From Bacillota bacterium (GTDB lineage Bacteria > Bacillota > Clostridia > Christensenellales > Aristaeellaceae), in assembly GCA_023458835.1 (NCBI GenBank), contig JAEWWY010000327.1, positions 1 through 21,816 of the forward strand: a stretch of 21,816 bases of DNA. The letters are read 5' to 3'. The translations under genes were made by a program, and so were the position numbers. Positions 6,570 through 13,393 of the stretch are shown one piece after another. The first letter of the stretch is position 1. Each line of letters begins with the position of its first letter. The notes below the pieces were generated by a model. That model made no database searches. It was not told the DNA's origin and worked only from the letters and a program-made list of their open reading frames with translations.

Positions 6570-8207
6570 ATGGGATGGCTGGACGTCTGTACGCTGCTGG
6601 GCGGGCTGGGATTGTTCCTCTTCGGGATGAAAATGATGGGCGAGGGGCTGGAGAGGGCTGCCGGCAAAGGCCTTCAGCGCCTGCTCAACACGTTGACGGG
6701 CAACAGGTTCCTGGCCATGATCGTAGGCCTTGGCATAACGGCCGTCATTCAAAGCTCCAGTGCCACCACGGTGATGGTGGTAGGCTTTGTCAATGCCGGC
6801 CTTCTTTCTTTGGGTCAGGCCGTCGGGGTCATCATGGGCGCCAATATCGGCACGACGGTTACGTCGCTGCTGCTATCCGTAAGGATTGATTTTGGCGTTA
6901 TTTTTGCCGGCATCGGCATGTTTTTAATCTTCGGGAGCCGCAGGGAAAAGGTCCGGCAGGCGGGGAATGTGCTGATGGGCCTGGGCATCCTGTTCATTGG
7001 CATGAATACCATGTCTGCCGCCATGGTCCCGCTGCGGGACTGGGATGCTTTCAAAAGCCTGATGGAAGGACTCAGCAATCCTGTCCTGGGCGTGCTGGTG
7101 GGCGCCGGCATCACGGCCATCATCCAGTCCAGCTCCGCCTCGATCGGCATTTTGCAGGTATTGGCCGCCCAGAAGCTTATTGGCATGGACGGCGCCCTGT
7201 TCATTCTCTTTGGCCAGAACATCGGCACCTGCGTTACGGCCCTCATCGCCTCGGCAGGCACAAGCCATGCCGCCAGGCGCGCCGCGGTGGTCCATCTGCT
7301 GTTCAATATCATTGGCGCCGCCATTTTCATCACACTGGCGTTGACGCTTCCGCTGGCCGGCTGGATGGCCCGGCTGGTACCGGATAACATACGGCTGCAA
7401 ATTGCGCTTACCCACATTTTTTTCAATCTGGGTACCGCCATTGTCCTTCTCCCGCTGGCCCGCGTGCTGGAAAAGCTGGCCTGGGTCTTTGTGCGGGGTG
7501 AGGACGAGCCGCGGGAGGCCATGCGCCTCACCCATTTTGACAGCCGGCTGCTGGCCACACCGCCCATTGCCATCAGCCAGTTGTTCAAAGAGGTCAGCCG
7601 CATGGGTGAGCTGGCGAGCCGGAATTTCAGGGCTGCCATGCGCTGCTTTCTGGATGGGGACCTGACCGCCGTGAGGCTTGTGAATGATACCGAGGATGTA
7701 TTGGACTACCTGAACCAGGAGATCACCACCTATTTGGTGGATATGAAGGCGCAGGATTTAAGCGACCAGGCCCTGCACCTGACCGGCTCCCTGTTCCATG
7801 TCATCAACGACCTGGAGCGCATTGGCGATCACAGCGTCAATATTCTGGAGGTCGCCCAAAAGCGGGTGGACGACAAGGTGAAATTCTCCGCCAAGGCCGA
7901 GCAGGAGCTTGCCGATATGTACCTAAGGGTCGCCCATATGGTAGACCAGTCGCTGCATATTTTCTCCCACCAATTGACTGATCCGGATATCCTGGCCGGC
8001 ATTGAAAATGAGGAGCAGGCCGTGGACGATCTGACCGCGGCGCTGCGGAACCACCACCTGGAACGGCTGAAAAACCGCAAATGCTCCGCCCGCAACGGCA
8101 TGCTCTACCTGGACATGCTCACCAACCTGGAGCGCATCGCCGACCATGCCAACAACATTGCAGGCTCCGTGGACAAGCCCAGGGGAGCAAGCGTATGGAT
8201 CCAATAA
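6570..8207 (+). CDS. Na/Pi cotransporter family protein with C-terminal PhoU-like domain
   Basis: This 545-residue membrane protein imports phosphate with sodium. The N-terminal 300 residues contain two copies of the NptA/PNaS repeat. The first has GLGLFLFGMKMMGEGLE, QSSSATTVMVVGFVNAGLLS and GANIGTTVTS. The second has QSSSASIGILQ and GQNIGTCVTALIAS. The QSSS motifs are the transport signatures. From about residue 335 the protein is soluble and helical, with two PhoU-like repeats containing LNDLERIGDHSVNI and LTNLERIADHANNI, which in PhoU proteins bind metal and tune phosphate uptake. ATG 6570 is preferred because AGGAGG lies 7 nt upstream; the in-frame ATG at 6564 is only one base from it. 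The gene is monocistronic and closed by a strong terminator. Confidence 0.93.
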   Translation: MGWLDVCTLLGGLGLFLFGMKMMGEGLERAAGKGLQRLLNTLTGNRFLAMIVGLGITAVIQSSSATTVMVVGFVNAGLLSLGQAVGVIMGANIGTTVTSLLLSVRIDFGVIFAGIGMFLIFGSRREKVRQAGNVLMGLGILFIGMNTMSAAMVPLRDWDAFKSLMEGLSNPVLGVLVGAGITAIIQSSSASIGILQVLAAQKLIGMDGALFILFGQNIGTCVTALIASAGTSHAARRAAVVHLLFNIIGAAIFITLALTLPLAGWMARLVPDNIRLQIALTHIFFNLGTAIVLLPLARVLEKLAWVFVRGEDEPREAMRLTHFDSRLLATPPIAISQLFKEVSRMGELASRNFRAAMRCFLDGDLTAVRLVNDTEDVLDYLNQEITTYLVDMKAQDLSDQALHLTGSLFHVINDLERIGDHSVNILEVAQKRVDDKVKFSAKAEQELADMYLRVAHMVDQSLHIFSHQLTDPDILAGIENEEQAVDDLTAALRNHHLERLKNRKCSARNGMLYLDMLTNLERIADHANNIAGSVDKPRGASVWIQ

Positions 8208-8210
8208 ATC

Positions 8211-8259
8211 GATCAGGGCCGGCCAACGGGCCGGCCCTGATCAATTCTGTACGTTTTTC
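8211..8259 (+). terminator. Intrinsic terminator of the Na/Pi cotransporter gene
   Basis: A perfect 14-bp stem (8211-8224 with 8229-8242, GATCAGGGCCGGCC arm) with an AACG tetraloop lies 3 bp after the stop codon. AATTCTGTACGTTTTT follows. Confidence 0.8.
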
Positions 8260-8448
8260 CCGTATGCCTTATCCCTGGCCGCGCCCGCAGGTGCGGAATC
8301 CTCCACCTCCATCTTTTGCCTGTTGTTATTGATGAAAGCCTGCCCTTTCCATCACGCATCCCGCATGGAATGAGCAGGCACTATCCCCAATATGGGGTTT
8401 CCGAAGGGGCTGTGTCTCTTTGGAAGGGTCCGGGACCAGGGTCCCTGG
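8260..8448. other. Intergenic sequence between convergent genes, no gene seen
   Basis: No credible gene. It holds a weak two-step hairpin (GCCTGC/GCAGGC outer, TCCAT/ATGGA inner, about 8338-8380) and CCCC-AATAT-GGGG near 8385-8397. Either could serve as a 3' end signal for the minus-strand DUF378 gene, but neither has a clear T-tract. Confidence 0.4.
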
Positions 8449-8670
8449 TTATTCGTGTTTTTCCACGTGATCCCGCTCCCTGTCCCTGTCCTTGAACAGC
8501 AGGGAAATGCACCACAGCCCCGCCGCGCCAATCACCGTATAAATGATGCGGCTGACCGTAGCCCCCTGCCCGCCAAACAGGTACGCCACCAGATCGAACT
8601 GAAAAATGCCTACCAACGCCCAGTTGATGGCGCCAAGGATCACCAGCAGCAGGGAAATGCGATCTACCAT
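8449..8670 (-). CDS. DUF378 family membrane protein (YuzA-like)
   Basis: This 73-residue protein is almost all membrane: helix 1 at about residues 5-24 (ISLLLVILGAINWALVGIF) and helix 2 at about 40-60 (RIIYTVIGAAGLWCISLLF), followed by a charged cytosolic tail (KDRDRERDHVEKHE). The segment LGAINWALVGIFQFDLVAYLFG and YTVIGAAGLW are typical of the DUF378 family, whose function is unknown. The start at 8670 follows GGAAAGGTG. A promoter-like site with a good match to the forespore sigma-G pattern lies upstream, hinting at expression during sporulation. Confidence 0.88.
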   Translation of the reverse strand: MVDRISLLLVILGAINWALVGIFQFDLVAYLFGGQGATVSRIIYTVIGAAGLWCISLLFKDRDRERDHVEKHE

Positions 8671-8702
8671 GTGTTTTCACACACCTTTCCTTGTTTTGTT
8701 TA

Positions 8703-8732
8703 CAGTATGCACCCCCCTGCATCCGCCTATGC
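8703..8732 (-). promoter_or_regulatory. Candidate sigma-G-type promoter for the DUF378 gene
   Basis: On the minus strand GCATA (8732-8728), 18 bp, CATACTG (8709-8703). This is one base away from GHATA-N18-CATnnTA. The predicted start lies about 25-30 bp before the ATG at 8670. Confidence 0.5.
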
Positions 8733-8783
8733 GGATTTTTTTGCAAGATTTTCTATTTTGGCGGGACATTTACCCTACTCATT

Positions 8784-9800
8784 CTACCGTGACGCGAAGC
8801 CGATCTTCCTGTAGACCTTGCGCAGCGTTTTTTGCGCCAATGCCTGGGCCCGTTCGGCATTGCGGTTCATGACCTGCTGTATATATTCCTTGTCGGCGAT
8901 CAGCTTTTCAAACTCTTTGTGAATCGGTGACAGCGTATCAATCACAGCCTCGGCCGTGCGCTCCTTCAGCACGCCGTAGCCCTGGCCGGAAAGCTCCGCT
9001 TCCAATTGAGGTATCTCCCCGCCCCCAAGAACGCTCAGTATGCTCAAAAGGTTCGAGACCCCCGGCTTTTCCTCCGGATCAAAACGGATGCTCCCCTCGC
9101 TGTCCGTCACCGCCCGGCGGATCTTTTTGCGGATCACATCCGGCTTGTCAAGGATGGCGATATAGGTATCCTCCGGGTCGGATTTGGACATCTTCCGTGC
9201 GGGCTCCTGCAAACTCATCACCTTGCCGCCCACCTTGGGGATATAGGGTTCAGGGATGGTGAATACATCCCCATATACGCCGTTGAAGCGGGCGGCCACA
9301 TCCCGGCACAATTCCAGGTGCTGTTTTTGATCCACGCCCACAGGCACCAGGTTTGTCTGATACAGCAGGATATCCGCGGCCATCAGCACAGGATAGGTGA
9401 ACAGCCCGGCGTTGATGTTCTCCTCATGCTTGGCCGATTTATCCTTGAACTGGGTCATGCGGCTCAGCTCCCCCATATAGGTGAAGCAGTTCAATACCCA
9501 ACTCAGCTCCGCATGGGCGCTGACATGGCTCTGGCAATAGATCAAATTTTTTTCCGGATCCAGGCCGCAGGCAATATAGATGGCGATCAGCTCGCTGCAC
9601 CGGCGGCGAAGCGCTGCCGGGTCCTGCCGGAGGGTGATGGCATGCATATCCACCACGCAGTACAGGCAGTCGTAAGCGTCCTGGAGCACGCGGAAGTTGC
9701 GCAGCGCGCCGATATAGTTGCCGATGGTCAGCGTGCCCGAGGGCTGGATGCCGGAAAAGATAACCTGCCTTTTCTCCTGTTGGGGAAGGGATTGATCCAT
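8784..9800 (-). CDS. trpS: Tryptophanyl-tRNA synthetase
   Basis: This class I aminoacyl-tRNA synthetase charges tRNA-Trp with tryptophan in the cytosol. The product is 338 residues, normal for bacterial TrpRS. The HIGH-like motif is in PSGTLTIGNYIGAL (TIGN at 25-28), and the KMSKS loop is at 203-207 followed by DP. Also visible are the tryptophan-pocket region DMHAITLRQDP, GELSRMTQFKDKS (about 110-122), YPVLMAADILLYQTNLVPVGVDQKQHLEL and the C-terminal tRNA-binding helices. The start at 9800 was chosen for the AAGGAGG ribosome binding site and family length; the frame stays open further upstream but only through the T-box leader. Expression is controlled by a T-box riboswitch with a TGG specifier. 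Confidence 0.97.
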   Translation of the reverse strand: MDQSLPQQEKRQVIFSGIQPSGTLTIGNYIGALRNFRVLQDAYDCLYCVVDMHAITLRQDPAALRRRCSELIAIYIACGLDPEKNLIYCQSHVSAHAELSWVLNCFTYMGELSRMTQFKDKSAKHEENINAGLFTYPVLMAADILLYQTNLVPVGVDQKQHLELCRDVAARFNGVYGDVFTIPEPYIPKVGGKVMSLQEPARKMSKSDPEDTYIAILDKPDVIRKKIRRAVTDSEGSIRFDPEEKPGVSNLLSILSVLGGGEIPQLEAELSGQGYGVLKERTAEAVIDTLSPIHKEFEKLIADKEYIQQVMNRNAERAQALAQKTLRKVYRKIGFASR

Positions 9801-9833
9801 GTGTAGACCTCCTTGATATGGGGATGCGGGTAC

Positions 9834-10090
9834 AAAAAAAGCAACCGTTCCCCTTCTGTTGGGGACAGTTGCCTGCGGTGCCACCCCTGTTGGCGCTTTC
9901 GCGCCCGCTCTGTGAAAGCTGTAATCAGCTTTCCGCCCCATAACGGCGGGCTTCCGTCGCAGCCTTAAGGCCGGTCGCCTTTCGGTGCGCCCTCCGGGGT
10001 CCATTCCCCGCCTGATGGTGACCGGGCTTGCACCCTCCCCGGCTCGCTTGGCATATACAGGCGGTTACTACTCCCCGTCATCGGTGTGGA
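9834..10090 (-). promoter_or_regulatory. T-box riboswitch leader of trpS (Trp specifier)
   Basis: The minus-strand leader of about 255 nt has the parts of a T-box. Stem I begins with the GGGGAGTAGTAACCG region, containing the AGTA motif. A GGGAATGGACCCC specifier segment follows, with TGG (10003-10001) as the tryptophan codon. The T-box sequence AGGGGTGGCACCGC lies at 9888-9875. An intrinsic terminator with 5-bp outer (GCAAC/GTTGC, 9872-9868 and 9845-9841) and 5-bp inner (TCCCC/GGGGA) helices ends in seven Ts (9840-9834). Uncharged tRNA-Trp should stabilise the antiterminator and allow trpS transcription; charged tRNA should give termination. The stem I details are read by eye. Confidence 0.92.
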
Positions 10091-10093
10091 GCC

Positions 10094-10122
10094 ATTGTAC
10101 CATACATGATATGGGAAGTAAA
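10094..10122 (-). promoter_or_regulatory. Sigma-A promoter of the trpS T-box transcript
   Basis: On the minus strand TTTACT (10122-10117), 17 bp, TACAAT (10099-10094). It starts the T-box leader. Confidence 0.75.
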
Positions 10123-10269
10123 TAAAATTGTGGCATCGCGGGCATAAATATATCGAAAGGTACACATACAATGCTATGAGAGCTACAGATATCTTTCAGT
10201 GATATTCCATAAAACTTACCGACACAATTCGTCAGGAAGATCATTTATCCGTTCTTTTTCGGGAAGCCC
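10123..10269. other. AT-rich divergent spacer between trpS and the PRPP synthetase gene
   Basis: No gene. This stretch is clearly more AT-rich than its surroundings and separates the divergent trpS and prs promoters. I see no conserved structure in it. Confidence 0.5.
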
Positions 10270-10298
10270 TTCTCACTGTATGGAATTTAAGGTATAAT
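10270..10298 (+). promoter_or_regulatory. Promoter for the PRPP synthetase gene
   Basis: A consensus -10 TATAAT (10293-10298) has a weak -35 candidate TTCTCA (10270-10275) at 17 bp spacing. Confidence 0.6.
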
Positions 10299-10328
10299 GT
10301 CTCCGTCCGAAAATGCGTGCGGAAGAGG

Positions 10329-11555
10329 ATGATGGTGTTGACGGATTTTATGAGTGACTGGAACAAGGATGCGTTTCTGTCAGTTCCCGCGGGGCCCCTT
10401 GGCCTGATTGCCATGCGGGGCACCGAGGCTCTGGGAGAAAAGGTGAACGCCTGGCTGATGAAGTGGCGCGACCACCAGGAAGTGCAGGACGAGCAGGTGC
10501 TGATCACCGCGCCGGGCTACGGCCGGGGTGACTTCCTGATCAAGGCCTACTGCCCCAGGTTTGGCACAGGTGAGGCCAAGGGCATGCTCAAGGAAAGCGT
10601 CCGCGGTTATGACATCTACATCCTTTGCGATGTGGGCGCCTACAACTGCACCTACAAGATGTACGGCACCGACGTACCCATGTCCCCCGACGACCACTTC
10701 CAGGACCTCAAGCGCATCATCGCCGCCATCGGCGGCAAGGCCAAGCGCATCAACGTCATCATGCCCATGCTCTACGAGGGCCGCCAGCACCGCCGCACCT
10801 CCCGGGAAAGCCTGGATTGCGCCATGGCCCTGCAGGAACTGGAGCACATGGGTGTTACCAACATCATCACCTTCGACGCCCACGACAACCGCGTAGTCAA
10901 TGCCATTCCCCTGATCGGCTTTGAAAGCGTCATGCCTTCCTACCAGATTTTCAAGGCACTCCTGCGCAAGGAAAAAGACCTGACCATCGACAAGATGCAC
11001 ATGATGATCGTCAGCCCCGATGAGGGCGCCATAGACCGCAACATTTTCTACTCCTCCGTGCTGGGCGTGGATATGGGCCTTTTCTACAAGCGCCGGGATT
11101 ATACCAGCGTCGTCAATGGCCGCAATCCTATTATTGCCCATGAATACCTGGGCGATTGCGTGGAAGGCAAGGATGTGTTTGTGGCGGACGACATCATCTC
11201 CTCCGGTGAATCCATCCTCGACCTGGCCAGGGAGCTGAAAAAGCGCAAAGCCAACCGCATTTTTGCTTCCGCCACCTTCGCCTTCTTTACCAGCGGACTG
11301 AAGGAGTTCAACGCCGCATACGAAGAGGGCGTCATCACCAGGGTGATCGCCACCAATCTCACCTACCGCACGCCGGAGCTGATGGCCGCCCCCTGGTTTA
11401 TTGAAGCGGACATGAGCAAATACATGTCTTATATCATTGCCACATTGAACCATGACAGGTCGCTGAGCAAGCTTTTAAACCCCTACAACCGCATCAAAAC
11501 GCTGCTTTCCAAATACAACGAGGAACAGGCCCAAGCCGGCCTCCGGTTGGTATGA
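10329..11555 (+). CDS. prs: Ribose-phosphate pyrophosphokinase (PRPP synthetase), long clostridial form
   Basis: The enzyme makes phosphoribosyl pyrophosphate from ribose 5-phosphate and ATP for nucleotide, His and Trp synthesis. About 408 residues are predicted, longer than the usual 315, as in the divergent form seen in many Clostridia. Matching elements are MPMLYEGRQHRR (about 145-157, equivalent to the flexible-loop and ATP region), NIITFDAHDNR (about 178-189, metal-binding His region) and VFVADDIISSGESILDLA (about 283-300), the PRPP-binding loop, with DDIISSGES replacing the common DDxxxTGxT. An insertion follows the N-terminal domain. The start is uncertain: GAAGAGG ends at 10328, so ATG 10329, ATG 10332 or GTG 10335 are all possible, and ATG 10350 has a poor ribosome binding site. 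A GNAT gene overlaps its stop by 4 bp. Confidence 0.88.
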   Translation: MMVLTDFMSDWNKDAFLSVPAGPLGLIAMRGTEALGEKVNAWLMKWRDHQEVQDEQVLITAPGYGRGDFLIKAYCPRFGTGEAKGMLKESVRGYDIYILCDVGAYNCTYKMYGTDVPMSPDDHFQDLKRIIAAIGGKAKRINVIMPMLYEGRQHRRTSRESLDCAMALQELEHMGVTNIITFDAHDNRVVNAIPLIGFESVMPSYQIFKALLRKEKDLTIDKMHMMIVSPDEGAIDRNIFYSSVLGVDMGLFYKRRDYTSVVNGRNPIIAHEYLGDCVEGKDVFVADDIISSGESILDLARELKKRKANRIFASATFAFFTSGLKEFNAAYEEGVITRVIATNLTYRTPELMAAPWFIEADMSKYMSYIIATLNHDRSLSKLLNPYNRIKTLLSKYNEEQAQAGLRLV

Positions 11556-12043
11556 GTATGGCGGTACGTGTGATTCGTCCGGCGATGCCGGAGGATATGG
11601 ATGCTTTGCTTAGGCTGCGCAGGGAATATTGTTTGAAGATATACAAAGGCTTTGATGTGCTGTGCAACCTGGAGGATGACCAGGAATATGCTGTAAAGCT
11701 CCAGCAATGGATCAGGGACCCCGCCGTGCGGGTAGCCCTTTTATATCTGGATGATGCGCCGATGGCCTTTTCCGCCTACCGCGTGTCTGATCCCATATCG
11801 TGCGAAATTCTTGATTTGCAATGTTTGCCCAGCGCAGCCTTCCAGGATGTCCAGGCATTATTGGAATCGGTTCTTAAGGAAATGGCCGGCCTTGACGCCA
11901 GCTTCGTGGAGGTATGGGTCCTGCGGGACAACCTGCGAACCCGCTACCACTATCAGCAGTTTGGCTTCAAGCCTGTGGGCGGCACAAAAGAAATGGCTGT
12001 TGGCGATGTGACGCTTCCTTTACCAGATATGTCTACTGCCTGA
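11552..12043 (+). CDS. GNAT family N-acetyltransferase
   Basis: This 163-residue protein has the general layout of a Gcn5-related acetyltransferase, which moves an acetyl group from acetyl-CoA to an amine. It begins VRVIRPAMPEDMDALLRL (first strand and helix). The central strands are VALLYLDDAPMAFSAYRV and SCEILDLQCLPSAAFQD, and it ends with FVEVWVLRDNLRTRYHYQQFGFKPVGGTKEMAV, which resembles the family's final N...A..FY.k.GF block. The acetyl-CoA loop (Q/RxxGxG/A) is not clear, since LPSAAFQD stands in its place, so activity is unproven. The ATG overlaps the prs stop (ATGA), implying translational coupling. The substrate is unknown. Confidence 0.75.
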   Translation: MSMAVRVIRPAMPEDMDALLRLRREYCLKIYKGFDVLCNLEDDQEYAVKLQQWIRDPAVRVALLYLDDAPMAFSAYRVSDPISCEILDLQCLPSAAFQDVQALLESVLKEMAGLDASFVEVWVLRDNLRTRYHYQQFGFKPVGGTKEMAVGDVTLPLPDMSTA

Positions 12044-12075
12044 AGGAATGCCCGGCTGATTGCATATAGCACCTT

Positions 12076-12113
12076 TCGTGAAAAGCGCTGACGCCCTTTT
12101 CACGATTTTTTTT
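12076..12113 (+). terminator. Intrinsic terminator after the prs-GNAT operon
   Basis: A perfect 10-bp stem (TCGTGAAAAG at 12076-12085 with 12096-12105) has a short inner GCG/CGC helix and is followed by eight Ts (12106-12113). It isolates the operon from the riboswitch transcript that starts about 125 bp later. Confidence 0.93.
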
Positions 12114-12203
12114 GTCAATAGGGCAATGGATACTGTTCTGAATTGGCACAACAACAAAACCAGGCAAAAATGTCCATCTTTTGTCATCATTAGAAAGACA
12201 TGA

Positions 12204-12232
12204 TTGACTTTTTTCCAGGAATGCACTAATAT
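12204..12232 (+). promoter_or_regulatory. Strong sigma-A promoter of the riboswitch array and CAP gene
   Basis: TTGACT (12204-12209), 17 bp, TAATAT (12227-12232). Transcription should begin near 12239, giving a leader of about 470 nt before the ATG at 12713. Confidence 0.8.
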
Positions 12233-12238
12233 GTAGTG

Positions 12239-12376
12239 GGGAAGTGTCGGAACAGAATTGGAAATTTGTCCCATTCCAAACGACTATTCTCTAACAAGGG
12301 GGGATCGCCGAAAGAATCCTGAAACGCCACGCTCATTTTTCTTGCCGGTCCACTTCTGAGGAATTTCATTCCTCCC
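12239..12376 (+). other. Pre-aptamer leader segment with hairpins
   Basis: This untranslated stretch lies between the predicted start site and the first aptamer. It contains a TTGGAA/TTCCAA hairpin near 12260-12280 and a 7-bp hairpin with a 3-nt loop (GAGGAAT 12358-12364 with ATTCCTC 12368-12374) right before aptamer 1. The sequence CTCCC at 12372-12376 is complementary to the GGGAG ribosome binding site of the CAP gene. I see no coding frame and no other known RNA family in it. Confidence 0.5.
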
Positions 12377-12458
12377 AAAAGGCAAAACGGGCGAACGCCC
12401 GCGACGCAAAGCTATAGGGCCTAAACGGCGAAAGGCCGCACGGCAGCCAGTTCCCGCA
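12377..12458 (+). promoter_or_regulatory. Cyclic-di-GMP class I riboswitch aptamer, copy 1 (divergent)
   Basis: The core GGCAAAAC starts at 12381, followed by the P2 hairpin CGGGC-GAAC-GCCCG wording, the invariant GACGCAAAGC, then GGGCCTAAAC, the P3 hairpin and GGCAGCCAG ending in CCG (12456). These are the GEMM-I consensus elements in the right order. It differs from the other copies: the P2 loop is GAAC instead of the GNRA tetraloop GAAA, and ACGG replaces ATGG in the tetraloop-receptor region, so it may dock or bind less well. Confidence 0.85.
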
Positions 12459-12538
12459 AAGGGCAAAACGGGCGAAAGCCCGCGACGCAAAGCTACAGGG
12501 TCTAAACGGCGCAAGCCGCATGATCGCCAGCTGCCGTA
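12459..12538 (+). promoter_or_regulatory. Cyclic-di-GMP class I riboswitch aptamer, copy 2
   Basis: The core runs from GGCAAAAC at 12462 to CCG at 12536. P2 has a GAAA tetraloop. GACGCAAAGCTAC, GGGTCTAAAC, a GGC-GCAA-GCC P3 hairpin and ATGATCGCCAG follow in order. The purines expected to contact the ligand (G in GGCAAA, A in GACGCAAAG, C in the closing CCG) are present. Confidence 0.92.
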
Positions 12539-12540
12539 CC

Positions 12541-12620
12541 AAAGGCAAAACGGGCGAAAGCCCGTGACGCAAAGCTACAGGGCCTAAACGGCGCAAGCCG
12601 CATGGCAGCCAGTTTCCGAA
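12541..12620 (+). promoter_or_regulatory. Cyclic-di-GMP class I riboswitch aptamer, copy 3
   Basis: The core runs from GGCAAAAC at 12544 to CCG at 12618. It is closest to the published consensus: GAAA tetraloop, GACGCAAAGC, GGGCCTAAAC, ATGGCAGCCAG. The GCC/GGC pairing in P3 matches copy 1 and covaries with copy 4. Confidence 0.93.
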
Positions 12621-12705
12621 AAAGGCAAAACGGGTGAAAGCCCGTGACGCAAAGCTAAAGGGTCTAAACGGCGCAAGCCGCATGACAGCCAGTTTCCGAA
12701 GGGAG
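12621..12705 (+). promoter_or_regulatory. Cyclic-di-GMP class I riboswitch aptamer, copy 4, abutting the ribosome binding site
   Basis: The core runs from GGCAAAAC at 12624 to CCG at 12698. P3 uses GTC/GAC where copy 3 uses GCC/GGC, a compensatory change. The aptamer end is followed at once by AAGGGAG (ribosome binding site GGGAG at 12701-12705) and the ATG at 12713. No terminator lies between them, so control of translation start is the simplest mechanism. Confidence 0.93.
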
Positions 12706-12712
12706 AATTTTC

Positions 12713-13393
12713 ATGTTCCGTTCCGCAAAAGCATTAGCCGCATTGGTTCTTGTTCTGGTTGTTCTTTTTACCACCTTCGCAGGTGCTTTGGCCGACAAAT
12801 CCTCCGATGTCCTTGACCTGGTCAATCAAGAGCGCAAGGCCGCCGGTTTGAAGAACGTTAAAATAAACGAAGACCTCAACCGTGTTGCCGAACTGCGTGC
12901 CGCCGAGATCGCCGAAAAATGGAGCCATACCCGCCCCAACGGCGAGGAATGGAAAACCGCTTTCTCCGATGCAGGCGTCTCTGCCTCCTACCGCGGTGAA
13001 AACCTGGCCAAGGGGCAGTACTCCGCCGACAAGGTCGTGGAAGACTGGATGGACTCCGATGGCCATAAGGCAAACATTCTGAACAAGAAGTTCACCAAAA
13101 TGGGCGTTGCCTCCGTCGTTATCGACGGCGTCACCTATTGGGTGCAGGTATTCGCCAATGACGTGAAGGCCACGAAAAAGACGTCCACCAAGAGCACCGC
13201 CAGCGCTTCGCAAGAATCCGAAGGCAGTGAAGCGGCTTCTGCGCCTGCCTCCTCTGCGAAAACGCAGAAGGCAAGCAAATCTACCAGCAACCAGACAGGG
13301 GCGCTGGAAAAGCTTTCTCAGTCCGTCGACCTACAGGCCGCGATGAATGCGCCCGCCGCCAGTTTAACCCTTGGAAAAAACCCCGGCTTGTGA
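12713..13393 (+). CDS. Secreted CAP/SCP-domain (SCP/PR1-like) protein
   Basis: This 226-residue protein is probably exported. The signal peptide is residues 1-27, ending AGALA-D. The CAP domain at about 32-152 shows LDLVNQERKAAGL, LRAAEIAEKWSHTRPNG, the GENLAKG motif (95-101), VVEDWMDSDGHKANIL (108-123) and YWVQVFAND (142-150), all standard for bacterial CAP proteins of the YkwD type. Their function is poorly defined; some act on cell-wall or surface targets. Residues 155-196 are a Ser/Ala/Thr/Lys-rich flexible tail. The start has GGGAG 7 nt upstream. Expression should respond to c-di-GMP through four upstream aptamers, in keeping with surface or adhesion proteins under such control in Clostridioides. 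The last codons contain an A-AAA-AAC heptamer, and the -1 frame stays open for 46 more codons. Confidence 0.92.
   Translation: MFRSAKALAALVLVLVVLFTTFAGALADKSSDVLDLVNQERKAAGLKNVKINEDLNRVAELRAAEIAEKWSHTRPNGEEWKTAFSDAGVSASYRGENLAKGQYSADKVVEDWMDSDGHKANILNKKFTKMGVASVVIDGVTYWVQVFANDVKATKKTSTKSTASASQESEGSEAASAPASSAKTQKASKSTSNQTGALEKLSQSVDLQAAMNAPAASLTLGKNPGL

Noticed and set aside
8428..8450. CCAGGGACCCTGG-type palindromes at the end of the DUF378 gene
   Set aside because: Very short stems without a T-tract on either strand; not enough for a terminator call.
8721..8742. ATCCGC-CTAT-GCGGAT hairpin with a T-tract on the + strand
   Set aside because: Only a 6-bp stem with no + strand gene upstream to end; it overlaps the -35 region of the candidate DUF378 promoter, so chance is more likely.
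10160..10180. TACAAT -10-like sequence on the + strand between trpS and prs
   Set aside because: No acceptable -35 at 16-18 bp and no gene that would need it; the TATAAT at 10293 serves prs better.
10380..11453. Minus-strand open frame of 357 codons opposite the PRPP synthetase gene
   Set aside because: Fully antisense to prs, with no recognisable motif or start signal.
12377..12705. An 80-bp direct repeat array that could be taken for a CRISPR or a coding repeat
   Set aside because: The repeats are contiguous, have no unique spacers, and match c-di-GMP-I aptamer elements in order; the minus-strand frames across them only mirror the repeat.
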